Of a stretch of 64,000 bases of DNA, positions 17,378 to 30,600 are shown piece after piece. The notes beneath the pieces are model-generated. The model ran no database searches. It worked only from the letters and a program-made list of their open reading frames with translations, and was not told where the DNA came from. The stretch covers positions 1 to 64,000 of the forward strand of contig JAOUBJ010000018.1 in the NCBI GenBank assembly GCA_029860345.1, in the 5' to 3' direction. This DNA comes from Candidatus Zixiibacteriota bacterium (GTDB lineage: Bacteria; Zixibacteria; MSB-5A5; GN15; FEB-12). Each line of letters opens with the position of its first letter. Position 1 is the first letter of the stretch. Position numbers and translations under genes: made by a program.

Positions 17378-18820
17378 GTGAGAGTTTTGAGGATCATAGT
17401 CACGTTTTTGATGCTTGGGTCGGTTGTGACCTGTATGGTGGTGGCCGAAACCACCGACCGACAGGCAAGCGCCGACCTGGCATACACTCTGTGGCTTGAT
17501 ACGGTACATGTTTATCCGGGCGAGAGTGTCGGATTCGATATCAACCTGACCAACTCAGGACCGGTCGGGTCCTTCAATCTTCTGATTAAATACGATCCCT
17601 CTGCCGTCTGGCCGGTTAACCTGACCTTGGAAAACACGCGAGCAGCCGATTTTGAGTACTTCGAGTACACGTACAACGAAGCCGGCCGACCGGGCGAGGT
17701 CAGACTGATCGGTATATCCGAACTGGGTGCCGGACCGCCATTGGCCGCCACAGCTTTGCCGCCGGGTGATGGTTCGCTGGCTCGGATTACCTTCACCGTG
17801 GCCAATACTCTTGATCTGGCTGGTTTGTACATCCCGGTCAGGTTTGTCTTTCACGACACACCGATCAACGACGACAATACTCTCACCGACGACTCAGGTG
17901 TCAAAATCGGCCAGACCGAGATCGAGTACTATGATGGATTCATTGCCGTCCGCGAGATGGGCGAAGTGAATCTCGGGGATGTCAATATCAACGGCTTCGC
18001 CTACGAAGTCTCAGACTACGTTTATTTCTCAAACTATTTTGAGAATCCCAACGCCTACCCCATGAACGCTCTGCAACTGGCCAACTCCGATATGAACCTC
18101 GACCACATTCCGGCCACCATATCCGACTTGATTACGCTCATAAACAAGATCATGTCCGGCGCAAAAGCTTCACAAGCCGCCGGCGGATCATACGACCTGA
18201 CCGCAACCATCGAGTCCCGATCCACTCAGACCGCAACCATAGTTGGCTACCAAACCGACTTTGAGGTTGGAGGCATCTTTCTGGCGCTTCGAACCTCACA
18301 GCCGGTGGACTTGCAGAGTATCGAGAACCTGAACCAGAATATGAGTATCCGTCTCCTCACCGAAGGAGCTCAGACCCGGCTGTTTATTTATAGCCCGGAT
18401 GGACACAGTATGCCCGCGGGGTCCAACGACTTTCTGAAAATCAACGGACTGACAGGTGTGGAGATAACATCGATGGATCTTGCCGGCGCCGATGGGCGCA
18501 CGGCCATGGTATCGTTTGCTCCGACGGCTGCGCCACGGCCGGAGGACTTCACCTTGTTTCAGAACTATCCCAATCCGTTCAATCCGGCCACTCAGATCGA
18601 CTTTGGTCTGAAGGTGGCATCGGATGTCCGGCTAACCGTCTATGATTTGTTGGGACGCCAGGTAATGACTCTCCTCGACAGCCGCTTGGATGCCGGTCGA
18701 CACAGCACAACCTGGAACGGACGCGACCAAAACGGACAGGTCGTCTCTTCAGGCGTTTATTTTTATCGCCTCAAGACTCCCAACTCAGAAGAAACCCGCA
18801 AGATGATACTTTTGAAATAA
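17378..18820 (+). CDS. Exported cohesin-like protein with dockerin-like pair and sorting domain
   Basis: 480 residues. The start is GTG with GAGGT six bases upstream. Signal peptide about 1-24 (ends VVA). Residues 34-190 form a cohesin-like sandwich (VYPGESVGFDINLTNSGPVG, SFNLLIKYDPSAV). Residues 195-262 resemble a dockerin pair of a divergent kind (LGDVNINGFAYEVSDYVYF, SDMNLDHIPATISDLITL). A second sandwich covers about 275-385. Residues 391-480 are a sorting domain (LFQNYPNPFNPATQIDFGL to TRKMILLK). Architecture is a shorter version of the protein at 14245 without its N-terminal domain. The sorting domain is removed on secretion in known type IX systems; that it works the same way here is inference. 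Confidence 0.92.
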   Translation: MRVLRIIVTFLMLGSVVTCMVVAETTDRQASADLAYTLWLDTVHVYPGESVGFDINLTNSGPVGSFNLLIKYDPSAVWPVNLTLENTRAADFEYFEYTYNEAGRPGEVRLIGISELGAGPPLAATALPPGDGSLARITFTVANTLDLAGLYIPVRFVFHDTPINDDNTLTDDSGVKIGQTEIEYYDGFIAVREMGEVNLGDVNINGFAYEVSDYVYFSNYFENPNAYPMNALQLANSDMNLDHIPATISDLITLINKIMSGAKASQAAGGSYDLTATIESRSTQTATIVGYQTDFEVGGIFLALRTSQPVDLQSIENLNQNMSIRLLTEGAQTRLFIYSPDGHSMPAGSNDFLKINGLTGVEITSMDLAGADGRTAMVSFAPTAAPRPEDFTLFQNYPNPFNPATQIDFGLKVASDVRLTVYDLLGRQVMTLLDSRLDAGRHSTTWNGRDQNGQVVSSGVYFYRLKTPNSEETRKMILLK

Positions 18821-18822
18821 CC

Positions 18823-18842
18823 AGTCGCGTACCGCGACTTTT
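18823..18842 (+). terminator. Short terminator between 17378 and 18879 genes
   Basis: Perfect 7-bp stem AGTCGCG (18823-18829), loop TAC, CGCGACT (18833-18839), followed by TTT. The T run is short, so it is probably partial. The next start codon lies 37 nt downstream behind GGAGGT. Confidence 0.45.
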
Positions 18843-18878
18843 GATGAGATAATAATTGGTCCTTTTGGAGGTCATAAG

Positions 18879-21614
18879 ATGAGATTTAAGAAAATTCCCG
18901 CCATCGTACTTTTGTTGTTTCTGGCTTTTGCCGGGTCTGCTTCGGCTCAGGTGGGAGTGTATACCTGTATCAACTCGTACATCGACTGTGGACAGATTAG
19001 TAACTCTTCAGTCGACCAGGTTGCAATTCAGGATTTCGCCGGTCGCCCCGGCGACACTGTCTGGATGCCGGTTCACTTGAACACCAACGATACGGTCTCC
19101 GGCTTTCTGATTCTGGTTGAGTTCGATTCGGCCCAACTCACCCCGGTCCATTACCCTTTGGATCCGCAATATCCCGATGATACTCTCTTCGTGCAGTATC
19201 AGTTGGCCGGTGCTCTTCAGCTGGCTCAGGATCAACAGGATATTATTGATCCGAACAAGGAAGTCTTCTTTGCTCAAATCTCAACTCAGAGCGCCGACAG
19301 TGGTTTTCCTACTATTATTTGTGCTTTCAATCTCGGCTTCGGTGGCGGTATAGACTCCACCCAGACCCCGCCAAGGATGAATCCAACGACCGATTTTATA
19401 TTCCGCCTGCCCTTCCTGGCCAACCCCTCCATGCCCGATGGCGACTCGGCCAACTTCTCATACAGGGAGGTTAACGAGTTTGTGGTCACCAGCGAAGCCT
19501 TGCTCGAGGCCTTCTGTGCCGACTGCCGCCGCACCAATATGAGCGTCGACCGAGACTGCGAGGTGGAGGTCTATGACACTCTGGCCACTGTGCCGCAGTT
19601 GATAGTCGATACTTTGCTGGATACGGTCACGTGTACTTCGGTGCTCTACCCAACCACCCTTCCCGGCCAGTTCTTCGCCGATGCCACGCCGCCCCCGGAA
19701 ATCCAGAGCTTTGCATCCACCGCGCCGGGTGACTCGGTCGGTACCGGCGATGGTTTCGTACTGACCTGGACGGTAGTCAATGCCGATTCAATATTCATCA
19801 CCGGACCCAGTGTCGACTATGCTACCACCATTCTCTCTGATTTCCTGTCGGTGAATGCGCCCGCCACCCAAGGCAGCTTTACCTACACACTGACGGCGAT
19901 AAATGCAACCGATACGTCTACTGCTGTTCGCACCATGTTAGTCAAAAACCCGGATGACGACCCGCCGGATGATCCGCATCAACCGGTGATCAACGTTAAT
20001 ACTTCGCACTTCATTGATGTCGGAAACACGCTGGTCTTTACAGTATCGGCCACCGACCCGGATGGTGATTTCGTTACCCTTGAGGCCACCGACTTACCGA
20101 CCAACGCTACTTTTCCAACAGTCACCGGCACCGGCTTAGCCTCGGGGACGTTTACCTTCACCCCGACTTTGAACCAGGCGGGTACAGAAACAGCAACTTT
20201 CCGCGCCTCCGATGGAAACACTTCCCCAACTACGGTCACTGTGCAGATTAACATTGCCGAGCCGGCTTTTGACAAACTGTTCACCTCGTCGACCGACAAG
20301 AGTGCTTCCGGTGGTATCCCCGGAGTGCCGAGCTTCCTCTTCCCGGTCAACCTTGTGACTTCGCAGACCGTATACGGCGTGCAGTTTGACTTCCTTTTCG
20401 ATGAAGCCAATTTTAACGTTAGAAACGTGCTGACCAACCATAACACGGCCGAGTACGTTATTTACAGCAACGAAGACGACTCGCCCACACCCGGAGAAGT
20501 GCGAGTGATTACCTTCGGTATGGCCAACGAACCGATCGGCACCGACGGTACAGAGGTTCTATTGATCGAGATGGAGGTAGAGTCAGGAGCCCTGCCGGGA
20601 CAGTATCCTGTCTACTTCAACTATGCCTGGGAATCAGTCAATCCCGATCCGAATTTCCCCTCGTTACCGTTGATTGCCGACACAGGTGTCGTTCAGGTCG
20701 ACATGTTTGGCGATGTAAACCTCAACCTTAATGTCGACGTTGCCGATTTGGTGAGTATAGTGGGACATATTATTGCAGCCTACACCTTGAACCAGAGACA
20801 GATCGACGCCGGTGATGTGAACTTCGACGCCTCGGTCAACGTTTTTGACTTGGTTGCAATCGTCAATTCGATACTTTCCGGTGTCCCATTGGAGGGTTCG
20901 CCGAGTTTGCTCTATGAAGATCAGTACGCCAAGGTCCAGCTTGACTTTGACGACCTACAGCAGGGGGAATCCGATCTGATAGTGGTGCGCTCCGACCTGC
21001 CGACCGACATTGCCGGTGTTGAGTTGGAAATCCTCTATGACCCGGCCACGGTCTACCTCGGTCGACCGGAGCAGGGGGAGGATGCTACCACCATGTCGAT
21101 AAACTCATCCAACAACGGCGGTGGGAAACTCAAAGTACTGCTGCACTCAGGCAACCCGTTCGCCGCCGGCGGCAGTATCAATTCAGGCGAGGTGGAGTTG
21201 GTAACGATACCGATCACCACCAACGAAGCCGTCGCCAGAGGTGATACCACCCAGATCAAGCTCAGCCAGGCGCTGTTGTCCACCTCGTCGGCTACCGCCG
21301 TTCGGGTCGAAGGGCTGGATGCACCGTTGCCGACCTCGTTCAGAGTCGCCCAGAACTATCCCAATCCGTTCAACCCGTCGACCACCATTGAATTCTCGTT
21401 CGGACCCATTGGAAAGAAAGTCAGGCTGGAAATCTTCAACATTATTGGACAAAAGGTAACCACTTTGGTCGATGACTTCCTCTCACCAAGGGACTATAGC
21501 GTGGAATGGAATTCCACCGACGACAACGGACAAAAAGTTGCCTCCGGGGTCTATCTGTACAAACTACAGGTTGGCACGGAAAGCCAGACCAAAAAAATGC
21601 TGCTCTTGAAGTAA
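18879..21614 (+). CDS. Large exported protein: cohesin-like domains, cadherin-like domain, dockerin-like pair, sorting domain
   Basis: 911 residues. Signal peptide 1-24 (ends ASAQ). Residues about 40-230 form a first cohesin-like sandwich (GRPGDTVWMPVHLNTNDTV). About 268-360 is an Ig-like domain; about 368-465 is a cadherin-like repeat (GNTLVFTVSATDPDGDFVTL); about 466-606 is a second cohesin-like domain; 608-668 is a dockerin-like pair (GDVNLNLNVDVADLVSIV and GDVNFDASVNVFDLVAIV). Another sandwich (690-800) precedes the sorting domain at 821-911 (QNYPNPFNPSTTIEFSF to TKKMLLLK). GGAGGT lies seven bases before the ATG. Only 22 nt separate it from the giant gene downstream, so they are likely co-transcribed and this may be its surface partner. 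Confidence 0.93.
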   Translation: MRFKKIPAIVLLLFLAFAGSASAQVGVYTCINSYIDCGQISNSSVDQVAIQDFAGRPGDTVWMPVHLNTNDTVSGFLILVEFDSAQLTPVHYPLDPQYPDDTLFVQYQLAGALQLAQDQQDIIDPNKEVFFAQISTQSADSGFPTIICAFNLGFGGGIDSTQTPPRMNPTTDFIFRLPFLANPSMPDGDSANFSYREVNEFVVTSEALLEAFCADCRRTNMSVDRDCEVEVYDTLATVPQLIVDTLLDTVTCTSVLYPTTLPGQFFADATPPPEIQSFASTAPGDSVGTGDGFVLTWTVVNADSIFITGPSVDYATTILSDFLSVNAPATQGSFTYTLTAINATDTSTAVRTMLVKNPDDDPPDDPHQPVINVNTSHFIDVGNTLVFTVSATDPDGDFVTLEATDLPTNATFPTVTGTGLASGTFTFTPTLNQAGTETATFRASDGNTSPTTVTVQINIAEPAFDKLFTSSTDKSASGGIPGVPSFLFPVNLVTSQTVYGVQFDFLFDEANFNVRNVLTNHNTAEYVIYSNEDDSPTPGEVRVITFGMANEPIGTDGTEVLLIEMEVESGALPGQYPVYFNYAWESVNPDPNFPSLPLIADTGVVQVDMFGDVNLNLNVDVADLVSIVGHIIAAYTLNQRQIDAGDVNFDASVNVFDLVAIVNSILSGVPLEGSPSLLYEDQYAKVQLDFDDLQQGESDLIVVRSDLPTDIAGVELEILYDPATVYLGRPEQGEDATTMSINSSNNGGGKLKVLLHSGNPFAAGGSINSGEVELVTIPITTNEAVARGDTTQIKLSQALLSTSSATAVRVEGLDAPLPTSFRVAQNYPNPFNPSTTIEFSFGPIGKKVRLEIFNIIGQKVTTLVDDFLSPRDYSVEWNSTDDNGQKVASGVYLYKLQVGTESQTKKMLLLK

Positions 21615-21636
21615 GGACCCAGGAGGTACTTCACTG

Positions 21637-24600
21637 ATGTATTTTAGACACCTGTCGATTGCATTTGCCTTGGTAATACTGATGGCGCTCGGAGCCGCGG
21701 CTCAAACGGCTCCGCCGGTCTTGAATCCGATAGGCGCTCAGTCATCCGACGAGGGTGTGAATCTGAACTTCGGGGTCACTACCAGCGATGCCGATGCCAC
21801 CATCCCGACTCTAACTACGTCGACGCTGCCCGGCACGGCCACCTTCAATGACAATCTCAACGGCACCGGTACCTTTGACTGGACACCCACTTTTGCCGAT
21901 TCAGGCACATATCAAGTGACTTTCTATGCCAACGATGCTGTGACAGCCGATATCGACTCGGAACTGGTCACGATCACGGTCACCAACGTCCTCCAGTCGC
22001 CGGTAGTATCAGGTATACCCGATCAATCGGTCGCTGAGGGTTCAACGACTTTCGCTCCGATCAACCTCGATGATTACGTAACCGACGCCGACAATCTGGA
22101 CTCAGAGATCAGTTGGAGTTATTCGGGCAATAGTGCACTGACGGTGAGTATCGTCAGTCGCGTCGCTACTATCAGTATTCCATCAGCCGACTGGAACGGG
22201 GCAGAGACGATAACCCTTACGGCCACAGATCCCGATCTGCAGGCCGATTCCGACCCGGCTTTGTTCACGGTCACTGCTGTCAACGACTTGCCGGTACTGG
22301 CGCCGATAGGTCCCCAATCAATCTTCGAAAACGCCGGCTTCATTCTTGGCACGTCAGCCTCAGACGCCGATGGCGATACGCCGGTAATGTCATCATCGAC
22401 TCTTCCCGGCGCGGCTACTTACACAGACAACGGCAACGGCACGGGCACCTTTGACTGGACTCCGACCTTCAGTGATAGTGGTACATATCTGGTGACCTTC
22501 TACGCGGCTGATTCAGCTTTCCCGCTGGTGATAGATTCAGAGCAAGTCACGATCACCGTCACCAATGTCAACCAGGACCCGATACTGGCCGCTATCGGAG
22601 CCCAGGCAACATCTGAAAACGTTAACCTCAACTTCGGAACATCAGCCAGCGATCCCGACGGCAACACACCGGTGTTGACAAGTTCAGCCTTACCCGGCAC
22701 TGCTACTTACATTGACAACGGCAACGGCACAGGCAGTTTCGACTGGACACCGGCCTTTGCCGACAGTGGAACCTACAACGTTACATTCTATGCCGCCGAC
22801 TCAGCTTTCCCGCTGGTGATAGATTCAGAGCAAGTCACGATTACGGTCAATAACGTCCTCCAGCCGCCGGTGGTCGCAGACATACCCGATCAATCGGTCG
22901 CTGAGGGTTCAACGACTTTCGCTCCGATCAACCTCGATGACTACGTAACCGACGCCGACAATCTGGACTCAGAGATCAGTTGGAGTTATTCGGGCAATAG
23001 TGCACTGACGGTGAGTATCGTCAGTCGCGTCGCTACTATCAGTATTCCTTCAGCCGACTGGAACGGGGCCGAGACGATAACCCTTACGGCCACAGATCCC
23101 GATCTGCAGGCCGATTCCGACCCGGCTTTGTTCACCGTCACAGCGGTAAATGATAATCCGATTCTGGCGCCGATTGGTGCTCAGTCGACTGACGAGAACG
23201 TCAACCTGAACTTCGGGACCAGTGCAAGTGACGCCGACGGTAACACGCCGGTGCTGTCATCATCGGCCTTACCCGGCACGGCGACATACATAGACAACGG
23301 CAACGGCACAGGCAGTTTCGACTGGACACCGGCCTTCGCCGACAGTGGAACCTACAACGTTACTTTCTACGCGGCTGACTCGGCCTTCCCGCTGGTGATA
23401 GATTCAGAGCAAGTCACGATTACGGTCAATAACGTCAACCAGGACCCGATACTGGCCGCTATCGGAGCGCAGGCAACATCTGAAAACGTTAACCTCAACT
23501 TCGGGACCAGTGCAAGTGACGCTGATGGTAACACGCCGGTGCTGTCATCATCGACTCTTCCCGGCACGGCGACATACATAGACAACGGCAACGGCACAGG
23601 CAGTTTCGACTGGACACCTGCCTTCGCCGACAGCGGAACTTACAACGTTACTTTCTACGCGGCTGATTCAGCTTTCCCGCTGGTGATAGATTCGGAACAA
23701 GTCACGATCACCGTCACCAATGTCAACCAGGACCCGATACTTGCCGCTATCGGAGCCCAGGCAACGTCTGAAAACGTTAACCTGAACTTCGGGACATCGG
23801 CCTCCGACGCTGATGGTAACACGCCGGTGCTGTCATCATCGACTCTTCCCGGTACAGCTACATACATAGACAACGGCAACGGCACGGGAACCTTCGACTG
23901 GACACCGGCCTTTGCCGACAGTGGAACCTACAACGTCACTTTCTACGCGGCTGATTCAGCCTTCCCGCTGGTGATAGATTCAGAGCAAGTCACCATCACG
24001 GTAACCAATGTCAACCAGGACCCGATACTTGCCGCTATCGGAGCGCAGGCAACATCTGAAAACGTCAACCTGAACTTCGGGACCAGTGCAAGTGACGCTG
24101 ATGGTAACACGCCGGTGCTGTCATCATCGGCCTTACCCGGCACGGCGACATACACAGACAACGGCAACGGCACAGGCAGTTTCGACTGGACACCGGCCTT
24201 CGCCGACAGTGGAACCTACAACGTTACTTTCTACGCGGCTGACTCGGCCTTCCCGCTGGTGATAGATTCGGAACAAGTCACGATTACGGTCAATAACGTC
24301 AACCAGGACCCGATACTGGCCGCTATCGGAGCGCAGGCAACATCTGAAAACGTCAACCTCAACTTCGGGACCAGTGCAAGTGACGCTGATGGTAACACGC
24401 CGGTGCTGTCATCATCGGCCTTACCCGGCACGGCTACTTACACAGACAACGGCAACGGCACAGGCAGTTTCGACTGGACACCTGCCTTCGCCGACAGCGG
24501 AACTTACAACGTTACTTTCTACGCGGCTGACTCGGCCTTCCCGCTGGTGATAGATTCGGAACAAGTCACCATCACGGTAACCAATGTCAACCAGGACCCG

Positions 24601-27600
24601 ATACTTGCCGCTATCGGAGCGCAGGCAACGTCTGAAAACGTTAACCTGAACTTCGGGACATCGGCCTCCGACGCTGATGGTAACACGCCGGTGCTGTCAT
24701 CATCGACTCTTCCCGGCGCGGCTACTTACACAGACAACGGCAACGGCACAGGCAGTTTCGACTGGACACCTGCCTTCGCCGACAGCGGAACTTACAACGT
24801 TACTTTCTACGCGGCTGACTCGGCCTTCCCGCTGGTGATAGATTCAGAGCAAGTCACGATTACGGTCAATAACGTCAACCAGGACCCGATACTGGCCGCT
24901 ATCGGAGCGCAGGCAACATCTGAAAACGTCAACCTGAACTTTGGGACCAGTGCAAGTGACGCTGATGGTAACACGCCGGTGCTGTCATCATCGGCCTTAC
25001 CCGGCACGGCGACTTACATAGACAACGGCAACGGCACAGGCAGTTTCGACTGGACACCGACGTCAAATGACAGTGGAACATACAACGTCACTTTCTACGC
25101 CGCCGACTCGGCCTTCCCGCTGGTGATCGACTCAGAGCAAGTCACGATTACGGTCAATAACGTCAACCAGGACCCGATACTTGCCGCTATCGGAGCCCAG
25201 GCAACGTCTGAAAACGTCAACCTGAACTTCGGGACCAGTGCAAGTGACGCCGACGGTAACACGCCGGTGCTGTCATCATCGACTCTTCCCGGCACGGCGA
25301 CTTACATAGACAACGGCAACGGCACAGGAACCTTCGACTGGACACCGACGTCAAATGACAGTGGAACATACAACGTCACTTTCTACGCCGCCGACTCAGC
25401 CTTCCCGCTGGTGATAGATTCAGAGCAAGTCACGATCACCGTCACCAACGTCAATCAGGACCCGGTGCTGGCCGCTATCGGAGCGCAGGCAACATCTGAA
25501 AACGTTAACCTGAACTTCGGGACATCGGCCTCAGACGCTGATGGTAACACACCTGTCTTAACTGCTTCGACGCTTCCCGGTACAGCGACTTACATAGACA
25601 ACGGCAACGGCACAGGAACCTTCGACTGGACACCGACGTCAAATGACAGCGGAACTTACAACGTTACATTCTATGCTGCCGATTCAGCCTTCCCGCTGGT
25701 GATAGATTCAGAGCAAGTCACGATCACCGTCACCAATGTCAATCAGGACCCGGTGCTGGCCGCTATCGGAGCGCAGGCAACATCTGAAAACGTCAACCTG
25801 AACTTTGGGACCAGTGCAAGTGACGCTGATGGTAACACGCCGGTGCTGTCATCATCGGCCTTACCCGGCACGGCGACTTACATAGACAACGGCAACGGCA
25901 CAGGCAGTTTCGACTGGACACCGACGTCAAATGACAGTGGAACCTACAACGTTACTTTCTACGCGGCTGATTCAGCTTTCCCGCTGGTGATAGATTCAGA
26001 GCAAGTCACGATTACGGTCAATAACGTCAACCAGGACCCGATACTTGCCGCTATCGGAGCACAGGCAACATCTGAAAACGTTAACCTGAACTTCGGGACA
26101 TCGGCCTCAGACGCTGATGGTAACACGCCGGTGCTGTCATCATCGGCCTTACCCGGCACGGCGACATACATAGACAACGGCAACGGCACAGGAACCTTCG
26201 ATTGGACACCTACCTACATCGAAAGTGGTGTCTTCAATGTTACGTTCTATGCCGCCGACTCAGCTTTCCCCTTGGTGATCGACTCAGAACAGGTCGTCAT
26301 CACGGTAACCGACGCCGGCAACCAGGCACCAGTGCTGGCGACTATTGGAGCCCGGGCTGTTACCGAGGGCAACACACTCGCCTTCGTGATCTCTGCAGCA
26401 GATGCTGAAGGCATCCCCACAATTTCGGCGAACAATCTCCCTTCGGGCGCCACGCTGGTTGACAACTTAGACGGTACGGCCGACTTCAGTTGGACCCCCG
26501 GATTCCTTGAGAGTGGCAGCTACAACGTCACTTTCTTCGCAACCGATGATTCCGGCTCCATTGATGGAGAGTTGGTAACGATTACTGTGAATGACGCAGG
26601 TAATCAGCTCCCCGTGCTGGCCGCGATCGGCGCCCAGGTTACACTTGAGAATGTGAATCTCAGCTTTGGCCTTAGCTCGACGGATGCAGAGAGCACACCT
26701 GGTCTGTCCACCTCGACCTTGCCGACCGGTGCTTCCTTTGTTGACAATGGTGACGGCAGTGGCAGTTTCAATTGGACACCCACGTTCACCCAGTCGGGCA
26801 TCTACAATATCAGTTTCTATGCCACCGACGATTCGGCTGCGGTTGACTCAGAACAAGTTACGATTACCGTCAACGAACCCGGTAACCAGGCGCCCGTACT
26901 GACTTCGATAGGTGCGCAATCGACAACCGAGAACATCCAGTTGACCTTCGGTGTAACGTCATCGGACGCCGAAGGCACATCACCGGTGCTGGCGACATCG
27001 ACTCTGCCCAGCGGTGCTGTCTTTACCGATAACGGCGACGGCACCGGCGATTTCGACTGGACGCCAGACTTCCTTCAGTCAGGCATTTACAATATCAGTT
27101 TCTATGCCACCGACGACTCGGCGGCTGTTGACAGTGAGCAGGTGACCATCACGGTCAACGAAGCAGGCAACCAGCTACCGGTCTTGACCGCTATCGGCGC
27201 GCAATTGACAACTGAGAATGTCCTGCTCAGTTTCTCGGTGATAGCATCCGATATTGAAAGCACACCGGTTTTAACGACGTCGACCCTGCCGACCGGTGCA
27301 ACGTTCATAGACAACGGCGACGGCAGTGGCGATTTTGACTGGACGCCTGATTTTCTTCAGTCGGGAATCTACAACGTTACATTCTACGCCACCGATGACT
27401 CGGCTGCCGTTGATTCAGAGCAAGTTACTATTACCGTTAACGAAGCGGGCAACCAACAGCCAACGCTGGTCGCCATTGGCGCCCAGGGCACTACCGAAAA
27501 TGTCCTGCTGAATTTCTCAGTGAGTGCTTCTGATATCGAAAGTACGCCGGTTCTGACTACGTCGGCTTTGCCTTCCGGCGCATCATTTGTCGACAACACT

Positions 27601-30600
27601 GACGGCACCGGATCGTTCGACTGGACGCCGGGATTCCTGCAGTCCGGAATTTATAATGTCACTTTCTATGCCACCGACGATTCGGCCGCGGTCGACTCAG
27701 AACAAGTTACCATTACCATCAATGAAGCCGGCAATCAACTTCCGGTGCTGGCGGCCATCGGCTCACAATTGGGCACCGAGAATGTGAATCTTGCTTTCGG
27801 CGTCTCAGCCTCCGATGATGAAAGCACAGCCGCCCTGACCAGCTCGGCTTTGCCGACCGGGGCGACTTTTGTCGACAACCTGGACGGCACCGGGACGTTC
27901 GACTGGACACCGGGCTTCACCGACGCCGGATTGTACAACGTCACTTTCTACGCCACCGACGATTCGGCGGCTGTCGACTCAGAGCAGGTGGCCATAACCA
28001 TAGCCGAGGCCGGTAACCAGACTCCGGTGCTGGCTGCTATCGGGGCGCAAGCAACGACAGAAAACGTAAATCTGAATTTCGGCGTGTCCGCTTCGGATGC
28101 CGATGCCACCATCCCGACACTGACAACATCGACCCTGCCGACCGGTGCTACTTTTGTCGACAACGGTGACGGCACCGGCGATTTCGACTGGACGCCGACT
28201 TTCTTACAGTCCGGCAGCTATCAGGTCATGTTCTACGCCACCGATGCTTCAGCAGCGGCCGACAGCGAGCAAGTCATTATCACTGTCAACGAAGCCGGCA
28301 ACCAACTTCCGATACTTACTGCCATTGGAGCGCAGAACGTCACCGAAGGTGTCAATCTGAACTTCGGTTTGTCCGCTTCGGACATCGAGAGCACTCCCTC
28401 CTTCAGCAGCACGGCCCTGCCGACCGGGGCCACGCTGACCGACAACGGCGACGGGAGCGCGACCTTCGATTGGACGCCGGTCTTTGTGCAGAGCGGTGTA
28501 CATAATGTTACGTTCTACGCAACCGACGACTCAGCCGCCGTCGATAGTGAGCAAGTAACAATCACGGTCAACGAAGCAGGCAACCAGACTCCTGTGCTCA
28601 CGACAATCGGATCGCAAGTTGTTCTCGAAGGCATCAGTTTGAACTTGCCGTTAACGGCCAGTGATGCCGACAGCACGATTCCCGCCCTGTTCTCATCCAC
28701 CTTGCCGTCCGGTGCGACCTTCCTGGACAACGGAGACGGCACGGCCGACTTTGACTGGCTGCCCGACTACACTCAGAGTGGCGTCTATGTGGTGCTGTTC
28801 TATACTTCTGATGGTACCGTGGACGACAGTGAGTTCGTGACCATCACCGTCACCGACGCCGGGAACCAGAATCCGGTACTGGCCGCGATCGGCGCCCAGG
28901 CTGGAACAGAAAACAGCCTCCTGACATTCTCAGTGTCGGCAACCGACGGCGAATCTGTTCCGTCGCTGTCGACATCAACTCTTCCGACCGGTGCAGCTTT
29001 CGTTGACAACGGAGACGGCTCCGGCGACTTCAACTGGACACCTGGTTTCACCGACGCCGGTGTCTACCCCGTCACTTTCTATGCGACTGATGACTCGGCT
29101 GCCGTCGACTCCGAACAGGTTGCAATAACGATCAACGAAGTCGGCAACCAGTCGCCTTCGCTTGCCGCTATCGGCGCGCAGAGCACCACCGAAGATGTTA
29201 ACTTGAATTTCTCGGTGACGGCCACCGATCCGGACGCCACCATTCCGGCCATGACTACGTCCACTCTACCCACCGGTGCAACGTTCGTCGACAACGGTGA
29301 CGGTTCCGGTACGTTTGACTGGACACCCGGCTTTACCGATGCCGGGGCGTATAACGTCACTTTCTACGCAGACGACGGCGCCTTGATCGACAGTGAACAA
29401 GTGGTGATAACGGTCAACGAAGCCGGCAATCAATCGCCTCTGCTGGCCGCAATCGGCGCCCAGAGCACAACCGAGACAGTAAACCTGAATTTCGGCATAA
29501 ATGCCTCTGATCCTGACGCAACGATTCCAAGTCTGACCACTTCCACCCTGCCGACCGGGGCGACGTTTGTGGACAACGGCGACGGCTCCGGAACGTTCGA
29601 TTGGACGCCGACCTTCACCGATGCCGGGATCTACAACGTCACATTTTATGCGGACGATGGGGCCTTGATTGATAGTGAACAGGTGGTCATCACAGTCAAC
29701 GAAGTGGGCAATCAGCTGCCGGTGTTAGCTGCTATTGGAGCACAAAACACCAGTGAAGGTGTCAACCTGAACTTCGGGACATCGGCCTCAGACGCCGACG
29801 GCGATACACCGGTCTTAACTGCTTCGACGCTTCCCGGCACCGCGACATACATAGACAACGGCAACGGCACAGGAACCTTCGACTGGACACCGACGTCAAA
29901 TGACAGCGGAACCTACAACGTTACATTCTACGCGGCTGATTCAGCTTTCCCGCTGGTGATAGATTCAGAGCAAGTCACGATTACGGTGACCAATGTCAAC
30001 CAGGACCCGGTACTGGCCGCAATCGGAGCGCAGGCAACGTCTGAAAACGTGAACCTGAACTTCGGGACCAGTGCAAGTGACGCTGATGGTAACACGCCGG
30101 TGCTGTCATCATCGACCTTACCCGGCACCGCTACATACATCGACAACGGTAACGGCACAGGAACATTCGACTGGACACCGACGTCAAATGACAGTGGAAC
30201 CTACAACGTTACATTCTACGCGGCCGACTCGGCTTTCCCCTTGGTGATCGACTCGGAACAAGTCACGATTACGGTCAATAACGTCAATCAGGACCCGGTG
30301 TTAGCCGCTATCGGAGCGCAGGCAACAAGTGAGAACGTTAACCTGAACTTCGGGACCAGTGCAAGTGACGCTGATGGCGATACGCCGGTGCTGTCATCTT
30401 CGGCCTTACCCGGCACGGCGACATATATAGACAACGGCAACGGCACAGGAACCTTCGACTGGACACCGACGTCAAATGACAGCGGAACCTACAACGTTAC
30501 ATTCTACGCGGCTGATTCAGCTTTCCCGCTGGTGATAGATTCAGAGCAAGTCACGATTACGGTGACCAATGTCAACCAGGACCCGGTACTGGCCGCAATC

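Noticed and set aside
17126-17509. 127-codon minus-strand frame over the start of the gene at 17378
   Set aside because: Rich in His, Gln and Cys without any domain pattern, and it overlaps the well-supported signal peptide coding region.
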